Shown piece by piece: positions 56,948 to 64,000 of a stretch of 64,000 nt of DNA. Within the stretch, counting starts at the first letter, position 1, and each line of letters opens with the position of its first letter. The notes beneath the pieces were generated by a model. It saw only the letters and a program-made list of their open reading frames with translations. It did not search any database and was not told the DNA's origin. The DNA is from Eumeta japonica (taxonomy: Eukaryota > Arthropoda > Insecta > Lepidoptera > Psychidae): assembly GCA_005406025.1 (NCBI GenBank), contig BGZK01001284.1, positions 1 through 64,000 on the forward strand, given 5' to 3'. Position numbers and translations under genes: made by a program.

Positions 56948-57190
56948 GCTCAAGTTTGTTTCCCAGGGTCAGGGACCACAAATCGTCACATGGCGCAATC
57001 TTTGCACACCTCTCCTTCTTCACTGAAACCCTTCGGGGTTACATGCAGTATTTTCAGTTTCTGGTTGCTAAAAATTTGAGAATTTGCCCTTTATTTAATA
57101 TGCCACCAATTTGATCTCCGGAAGATTTTCCAAGGCGGCCCTAGCCGGCCACAGCACACACGTTCCCCATTCGCTTGGTCAGTATATTTT
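56948..57190 (-). mobile_element. LINE 3'-coding end (copy F), minus strand
   Basis: Read on the minus strand: GKSSGDQIGGILNKGQILK (about 57140-57070), then PKGFSEEGEVCKDCAM, a stop, RFVVPDPGKQT and a final TGA near 56960. This matches copy B in the IGGI-KG-IL and CKD--M-K-VV positions. It is the only copy of the family on this strand. Confidence 0.62.
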
Positions 57191-57289
57191 CATTCATTCT
57201 TCTTGACTATACATACATACTTAATATATAAATGTTAATCTACTATATACATGTTTAATTAATAATATAGACTATATTGTCTACAACCG

Positions 57290-57535
57290 ACAGTATAGAG
57301 CCCGACATTGTACGTTGCAAGCATATATACTTAACCTTTCGAGAACGTTAACTGAAATCAAAGTCCGGACCACAGCATCCGCTAAAAGTAAAATACTTCT
57401 CACAAGATCGCCGTAAGCATCGTGCGCCTACGACGCCAAACCGGGCAAACAGCTCCGGGTAGGCAAACAACACGTGCCCGGCCACGTGAGGCGAGGCCGC
57501 CCACGCCAGCACTTCTGTTTTTATTCTCTATTGGG
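57290..57535. promoter_or_regulatory. GC-rich island with two E-boxes 6 bp apart
   Basis: CACGTG occurs at 57471-57476 and 57483-57488, separated by CCCGGC. Two GGCAAACA words (forkhead-like) lie just upstream at about 57444 and 57462. No coding frame. Tandem E-boxes with a 6-7 nt gap are known binding sites of paired CLOCK-type bHLH-PAS dimers; here this is a motif match only. Confidence 0.42.
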
Positions 57536-57539
57536 ACAG

Positions 57540-58595
57540 TTATTATTTATTAACAATTTGAAAGATAAATACGTTTGGTTTCTTATACCAAATCTTTTTA
57601 TCGCCTCTTAAGATGGAAACTTATGATTGTCACGTAATTAACGCTGAGGGTTTAAAAAAAATTCAAATTGACACATTGGATCGAAATTTGTGCATTCCGT
57701 AAGGATGTGAAATAAAATGTAAATCTAATAACAGTTTTCAAAAATCTGTCTATTGATATTGTCTTTGAATAATATATACATTTATTCCTCATATATATAT
57801 CGTTTAATATTAATAGAAATTGTTGTCGTTTGAAATTATCAAATACTTTTTGTATATAATAATCAATATTAAACTATCTTTCCACATTTATTATATTTAA
57901 TGCAAATTAAAATATTTGTTCATTTCATAGGTCATGAACAACACTTGTAATACATCGCATTAGTTTAAGAATTTATATTTTAGTACTTAGCTTTATCACT
58001 TTACCACTCGTTCGGAAGGCAGTTTTCCCTTTAGAAGAACGAGCAAGAACCTTGAGGGTAGCTCTTTTCAACTTTAAATATATCGTATTATACAACTAAA
58101 CATATATAAATTTATTCCATAAAGAAACAAACCCCAAGAAGTCGAACTAATTACGTCATGAATATTTGTCCTCTAAATATTCACAAATTGAAAAAAAGCC
58201 TCTGATGAGAAGCATTTGGTTAATAATTATTTGAAATTTATTTAAGGGTAGACATTGTATATTTTCGGGGACCTTGTTGAAAATACGTACACGGAACCGC
58301 GTAAATACCTTAATGGTGCTTAAAAATAATTTATACACGCTAGCCAAAATTATCTTACTACTTTTCATATTTATAAGAATTTTGACTAATTTTCTAAATA
58401 AATAAATAATAATCGACCAAACTCCTAGTAGAACATAAGGTACCGACAAGCTATTCGAACAACTACATTACGAAAATCTTTATTGAAATCGTCAAATACA
58501 TCGATTCGTCCACTGATATACACGTCTGAAGCTTTGACCTAGAATCTCGGTTCTAGGTTCCAGGTTGTTTGCCTAAGACAAGGTCAACCTCGCCG
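57540..58595. other. AT-rich stretch, nothing recognised
   Basis: The 97-codon minus frame at 58156-58449 is hydrophobic and AT-driven and has no family signature. Confidence 0.45.
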
Positions 58596-58599
58596 TTTG

Positions 58600-58835
58600 T
58601 CCCTTAAACTGACTCCGTGACCTAAATAGCAGACGACGCCGAAGGCACTCCCCCGGCGTCATAATAACGAATTTATTGCGTGTTAACATCAATTAGAGAG
58701 CACGAGCAGGTGCGTTTCATGCGTGTACCGCGCGCGGCGCCACAAGCGACGCGCGGGCACCTTCACGACCGCCCTCCGCCTTCGTTCGCGGTGAGCAGGA
58801 CTATAAATTGCACGTGATATGTCATGGGAGATGAA
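58600..58835. promoter_or_regulatory. GC/CpG-rich non-coding island
   Basis: GACGCCG and its complement flank a C-rich centre (about 58635-58660), followed by ATTTATTGCG, ATCAATTAG and, near 58811, another CACGTG. No coding frame. Candidate regulatory element. Confidence 0.35.
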
Positions 58836-58839
58836 ACAC

Positions 58840-59070
58840 GATAGCGTGTTGAAGGTATGAATTATAAATATTTCGTATGTTTTCATATGGCAGAAGATAC
58901 GTAAATTTAGTAAAATGATAAACGAAAGATACATGTAAGGTGATGTATTTGAAATATAAAATTTTCATATGTAAAAACTACAAAGTTTTGAGTTAACAAA
59001 ATAAAGTTTCAAAATTTATTTTCAGATCGTCACTATAGCGTCTAAATGACCAAATACCGATCGCAATATA
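58840..59070. other. AT-rich stretch
   Basis: Nothing recognised. Confidence 0.5.
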
Positions 59071-59074
59071 ACAA

Positions 59075-59215
59075 TCGCTTCTTATTATTTGTTATATTAA
59101 GATCAATAATAGTTATGTAAAAATCGCTTCTTACTATTTATTATATTAACATTATTTCTTATTATTTATTATGTTAACAGTAATATATTTTGTTTCTTAC
59201 TATTTGTGATAGTAT
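59075..59215. repeat. Degenerate tandem repeat, four units
   Basis: TTCTTA(T/C)TATTT(G/A)TTAT words begin near 59079, 59129, 59157 and 59192, with unequal spacing. Confidence 0.7.
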
Positions 59216-59219
59216 CAAT

Positions 59220-59910
59220 TGTCGCTCATCAAATGTCAAAACTGTCAATCAATCAGATTTATAACGTAATTGTACCGAATAATCCTAAATTAATACTAGG
59301 AAAAAAAGGGTCTTAAAAATCTTTGAATAGCACTGGTTTGTTTAAAATATTTCATTACTAAAGTTTTAATATCGATATTTCGTTTTACATTTATCGTTTA
59401 ACTTCACCTATGTTATCAATAATCGCTTACGTGTGAGTGAAACGTGACTCAACCCTCTGATCTCGTAAACGTTTAATATAACGGTACCGCATCATAGTAT
59501 TATGTAATATGTAAATATTTGCTTATTGTTATAAGATTCCGCCTACAGAGCGGTATACTTATTACGAGAGCAAACGGAAAACTAATATCTTTTGACCATA
59601 AATAAAGCGAAAATTATATTGGCCGCTGTGCTGTCGTATTCACGATTTATTCTTCCTTAAAAATACTAGAACTCGTTTGTTTATTATGTTTCCTTTTCCA
59701 TCGACGCTCGTCATGTGATCATGACTCGTGACATGTCAAAAACTGAGCACGAATCTTTAAATTTCTCATTAAAGAGGACAGCAGCCATTTCAGACGAAAC
59801 AATGTACGTCAAATGTATGGCAGGAGCAGTTTAAACAAACAGCGAGAGGTCCGAAGTCGGCCCTCTAATAGGTCATTTCGGCCGTTACAGACGAAAGTGC
59901 GGCAACGGTG
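59220..59910. other. AT-rich stretch, GC-richer at the right end
   Basis: No gene. 59750-59910 is moderately GC-rich. Confidence 0.45.
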
Positions 59911-59918
59911 AAAAAAAT

Positions 59919-59982
59919 TGTGTTTGTGTGTGCGTGTGGGCGGGGGTGAGTGCGTGCGTGTGTGTGTGTGTGTGTGTGTGTG
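59919..59982. repeat. (TG)n-rich microsatellite with GC interruptions
   Basis: GT runs around a GGGCGGGGG centre, then a clean (GT)n to 59982. Confidence 0.95.
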
Positions 59983-59984
59983 CC

Positions 59985-61015
59985 AGTAACACACAGCCAA
60001 GGTGAAACTTCAGAAATGTACCCTACGAGAAAATGAGAAGAATATAGGGTAACAGGAGTAAGATAATCGTAAAGTTTATTTTCTGTATAACATCTCAATT
60101 AAAGTGGAATATTTAGAATCTTAACATACACAAGTAATATGTATCACTGCTGAAACCCAATACAGTTTTAACTGTGATTCAATTTTTTGTTGATTTGAAA
60201 AATAATTTACAATGAACCCTTTTAATTTTAGGCTGTAATATATTTCACCGAAACAAAACGCATTACGTAGAAATCAGTATTATAATATACACTGGTCAAA
60301 ACACAAACACCGCGAAGCACTTACACAAATGAGTTAAACTATAAATGTTATACGGTCAGTTGATGCGAGCAATGAGCTTCGCCATATTGGTCTTGACAGC
60401 TCTGCCGAGCGCCATCCAATTTACCCCCACTCCACGGCCAGCTGTAATGCAACATGCGACATGCGATAGATGAACGATTAAATTTGAGGCGATGGAAAAA
60501 GCTCCACTTTAACAACTAAGTTTAGGAGACCGATGAATCAAACTGCAGAAGGTCATTGTAAAATGTAGGCGTTGGTTCAAATAATTCATCAATACATCGA
60601 AATGCACAAATTCAGTGAGCGTCGAGTAGCTTAAATATTGATTCCGTTCCACATGGAATGGTGTATGAGATATTGGAAGACGTTTTGAAATATTAGTAGA
60701 GGTAAAGAGGAAGGAATGGATTGTAGAATGAAAACCTGTGATGAGACTCGGATACAACAATCGGATCCCGAAAATAGACAAAAGTCATTAAATTAGAAAT
60801 TTAAAGACATGAAATCTCCTCAGTTTAACATTAGTCCATCGGCAAGGTAATAGATGGCAACTGTATTTTGGGATATGAAAGAGACACTGTATCAATTTAC
60901 GTTTTATGTAAGTGTTTTAATGAACAAAGACTTACGCACAGGCGTATTGAGTTCTATTGGTTTACGTAAAACAAACGATAAATTAGACATATGCATAACA
61001 AAATAGTACACGGCT
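59985..61015. other. Unassigned DNA
   Basis: 60350-60440 is GC-richer and repeat-like. The 90-codon minus frame at 60509-60781 shows no family. Confidence 0.4.
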
Positions 61016-61019
61016 AACC

Positions 61020-61145
61020 TCAGTATCGTGTATATACCAAAGATTGCAAGCGTCGAACAGCAAAGGTGGGTAGAACTAGAATTTTATGATAAACGATTGA
61101 CCGGCCGGTTCCCGTTTCCAATGCACACCGTCGTGACGAAGGTAC
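61020..61145 (+). other. Weak exon-like segment
   Basis: CTAACCTCAG (acceptor-like, ending about 61022) is followed by an open frame reading IPKIASVEQQRWVELEFYD and RLTGRFPFPMHTVVTK, then donor-like GTACGT and GTAAGT sequences at about 61140 and 61151. No family is recognised, and a one-exon match of this kind often arises by chance. Confidence 0.15.
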
Positions 61146-61159
61146 GTCTCGGTAAGTTA

Positions 61160-62560
61160 ACACAATTTTTCACTTACTTCAGTTTACGTGAAATTGTGTA
61201 GGTAATATTTATTTATGTGAGTTGTTTATGCAATATAATAATATATGGGTAACAAATTATATATATATTTACATAAAGTTAATTTATTCTTTATGTATTT
61301 ACATAATGCTATATTTATGTATGTTTATTTATATTTATTTAATGTATGTGACGTATACGGACAATTTTTGAATCCGTATATGCCGCATACATTTACAAAA
61401 AAAAAGGGAAAAAATTACAATGAATAGTGTAATTGATCCAGCAAATTAACATAAGAACCAATTTGCTATATCGATTAAGGGAGTCGATGGAGAAAAAAAA
61501 AGAGAATCAAACTCAGTAGAGGTATATTGATGTTGCATGTAATGGTTTTGTAAAAGAACTCTCGTAATACGTGCCACACGTTGATATTTGCTGAAAATAT
61601 TTTTTTACAGCTTCTGTTACATGTATGGAGTGCCTCCCCTTAAAACGTTTATTTTTGATTTTTAAATACTAAATGAAGTAGCGGTTTATACAATACACCT
61701 CCTACATTATATACATCTACATTAATATACGTCTTGTAGTTTTTGAATAAAATGCCTGTAACATACGGATGAACAGATGAACGGACATGACGAAACTATA
61801 AGAGCTCCGTTTTTGCCATTTCGGCTCGGAACCCTATAAATGACGACCTATCCTTACAACCCATTCGTAGTACATCCTGTAGCTTTTACCCGATTCCGGT
61901 GAAGCCTGAAAGGAGAATGTGTTTGACTTTCATGTAGGTATGTATATCCGTTTATATATCCGTTAGCAGTAGTATTCAACGGCTCAACTGATTTTGATAA
62001 ATTAGATTCGTCTTAATGTCGTATCACTGAGTTCATAAAATTTATAAAAAGACAAAATGGCGAATCGTATGCGTTTTAATACGCAGGTAAAAATACTGTG
62101 TGTGCGATTCACTCACGATATTAGTGATACTTCAGTAAATCGACAAAACAATAAGATAAATGTATATATCAAGGGTAAAAATGAAAGTATTTTGATTAAT
62201 TATAAAAGATATTTTATTTAACATATGTTATTTAATTTTAATTTAATTTTAATTTTTTGTGTCGATATTGACGACACATTTCGGCATTCGTTTTCGGCAT
62301 CTTATAAAATTTATTATTTAGCACAACAAGATATAAAAAATACTCACAAATACTGTTGAATAATAACACACCACGCTGACTTCTTACTAAAAAGCTGTAA
62401 TACGCAGCCGCATACAGTGTACAGTAGTATTAGCTCACGTACTTTTCACATATACTAACACACGTTAAATGCTCAAATACAAGCAAGTATTAAACAGTGT
62501 GCAATTTACATACACACCGACATTTGCTCTCTCGCTCTGGCTCACTAATTACAGGCGACT
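61160..62560. other. AT-rich stretch with a possible repeat fragment
   Basis: 61880-62010 (TATGTATATCCG, ATTCAACGGCTCAACTGATT) resembles the 31.7-kb repeat family. Otherwise nothing recognised. Confidence 0.4.
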
Positions 62561-62564
62561 ATGC

Positions 62565-63255
62565 TTAGAAGATGGGAGTGGGGATGCTACGAAGCATGGC
62601 ACAAAGAGGAAATAGTATGTATATTTCTGTCTCATTCTTTGCCGGCTTCATCCTGCACATTTTGTATTTGTATCTCTTACCTGTCGTTTTTTCCGTTGCA
62701 TCCGGTTTGAAATCACAACGATTCTATAAAAGTATCAATTCAAAAAAATTTTTTTTTAAATACTCGGATGAGGTATCAAATTAAAGGGTTTTAAAAATCG
62801 AATAAGAAAATATAAGAATCTATATGGTTAAAAACAGTTCGGAAATGACATATCGTACAAAAAACGTATCTACAGTGAGTGGTGAAGGTATTTTCTTTAA
62901 GATCCTTTTCTACTCCACTCTACCCAATTCCACAGTAACCGCTCCCCTGCGACACCCCCTCAACATTCAATTCTAACACTAATTCGACCTTATAACGCCA
63001 AACACTACAATAAAAGATAATATTGTACAACTTAAAATCCAAAACTAGTTTATGATAAGTCTTAATAAACGATGTATTAATACAGTAGCTTGCCAGTAAA
63101 CTATTTTTCTTCCTCCTCCGGTGGCTCTTCAACCACTTGTGGATCGTCACAAGTTAAGTTCAATCGGAAAACCTCTCTGCTATAGAATGATATTTTTACC
63201 CTGCTACGCTAAGGAGAATAATGTGTTTATCATCCTATATATGGGTTTTCTTAAT
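62565..63255. other. Unassigned DNA
   Basis: Short frames (70 and 76 codons) without family signature. Confidence 0.4.
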
Positions 63256-63262
63256 CTTGTGA

Positions 63263-63316
63263 GTGTCATTAAAGACATGACACTAATCAAAATTTAATAT
63301 TACAATATTAAATTTT
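63263..63316. repeat. Two adjacent perfect hairpins
   Basis: GTGTCAT and its complement (63263-63283, 7-nt loop), then AAAATTTAATATT and its complement (63289-63316, 2-nt spacer). Confidence 0.93.
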
Positions 63317-63319
63317 CAA

Positions 63320-63775
63320 TCAGACGTCATATTTTGAAAAAGAAAAAAAAGAAAGTCGACGAACTATATCAAGTAGAATATAATTGAATAGGTGTTTGAA
63401 AATTATTATTGGGTTTCTCTAACATTTTTCATTTTGAATGACCATATCAAAGGTATAATAGAGTTTTCATAATAGTGTTATTAACGTGAAAACTAATTGT
63501 TAGAATCAAAAATTAAATTCACAATATTAAATGACTTATTGAAATAGGTCTTTCAAAACAAGATTATGAAGGCTAAACTATTTTACAGCATTTACAAGAA
63601 TCACAGAACTTAAATTTATAATTTATTAATTTAATCGATAAAATAAATTTATCGCGATCACTACAACGAGACATTAACACCGTTGATAATGAAAAAACAA
63701 TGTTAGTTTATTTTCAAAATAGAAATAAAAAGTGGTAAATAAAAAAAATTAAAAAATTGAAAATCCTGACCCCAT
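63320..63775. other. AT-rich stretch, nothing recognised
   Basis: No feature seen. Confidence 0.5.
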
Positions 63776-63784
63776 AAAAATGGC

Positions 63785-63955
63785 ATTTATGGCCACCTTC
63801 CAGCTCCATCATCAGACCCTGGTTACCATATAGTATCAAATTGCTCGTCAAGATGAATCAAACGAGCCCAAACTCGATAGCGTTACGTCGTTTAATTACA
63901 GAGTTCCTATGGCCACCTTCCAGCTCCATCATCAGATCAGCTCTATGTCATAATA
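63785..63955 (+). repeat. Dispersed 120-bp tandem repeat, two units
   Basis: TATGGCCACCTTCCAGCTCC followed by ATCATCAGA occurs at 63789 and 63909, exactly 120 bp apart. It is the same family as 43.5-43.7 kb. The array may continue in degraded form past the window's end. Confidence 0.85.
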
Positions 63956-64000
63956 ATATTTAATTGTCATCCGATTTATACATACAGGCAAAATTTCAAC

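Noticed and set aside
59809..60098. His/Thr-rich open frames on the minus strand
   Set aside because: They are the reverse reading of a (TG)n microsatellite.

Overview
This is AT-rich eukaryotic DNA with no convincing host protein-coding exon, no rRNA and no canonical tRNA gene. Open frames are short (the longest is 147 codons) and none gives a recognisable host domain. The transposon relics point to an insect, most likely a moth or butterfly: non-LTR (LINE) 3' ends and non-autonomous Helitrons that resemble, from memory and without a search, families common in Lepidoptera, together with mariner relics and tRNA-derived SINE heads. The window is best read as intergenic or intronic DNA.

Layout. 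0-10 kb: a CpG-rich island (840-1110), a broken Jockey-like reverse transcriptase on the minus strand (2215-2710), several perfect hairpins and LINE 3' ends. 10-26 kb: two mariner transposase relics (10.7 and 23.0 kb), LINE 3' ends at 14.4, 21.6 and 25.0 kb (two of them in tail-to-tail pairs), a 38-bp minisatellite, and a pair of CpG-rich islands (23.6 and 25.3 kb) sharing an identical 16-bp homeodomain-type motif. 26-36 kb: mostly featureless DNA, then a tandem repeat carrying two abutting perfect palindromes (30.66 kb), SINEs and another CpG-rich island. 36-41 kb: a transposon cluster with a minus-strand Helitron, a LINE endonuclease fragment interrupted by a solo LTR with a clear 5-bp target duplication, and a short Helitron with intact termini. 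43-45 kb: a 120-bp repeat family and an unusual inverted array of GC-rich dyad hairpins. 46-64 kb: dispersed repeats with internal microsatellites, the C-terminal relic of a Helitron helicase (50.1 kb), more SINEs, and CpG-rich islands, one with two CACGTG boxes 6 bp apart.

No gene set works together here. Two layers are visible: decayed mobile DNA, and a series of locally GC/CpG-rich, non-coding islands that may be regulatory. I found no convincing new enzymatic or defence system. The items most worth a second look are the inverted hairpin array at 44.1-44.5 kb, the double palindrome at 30.66 kb, the tail-to-tail LINE ends, and the shared motif in the 23.7/25.4 kb islands.
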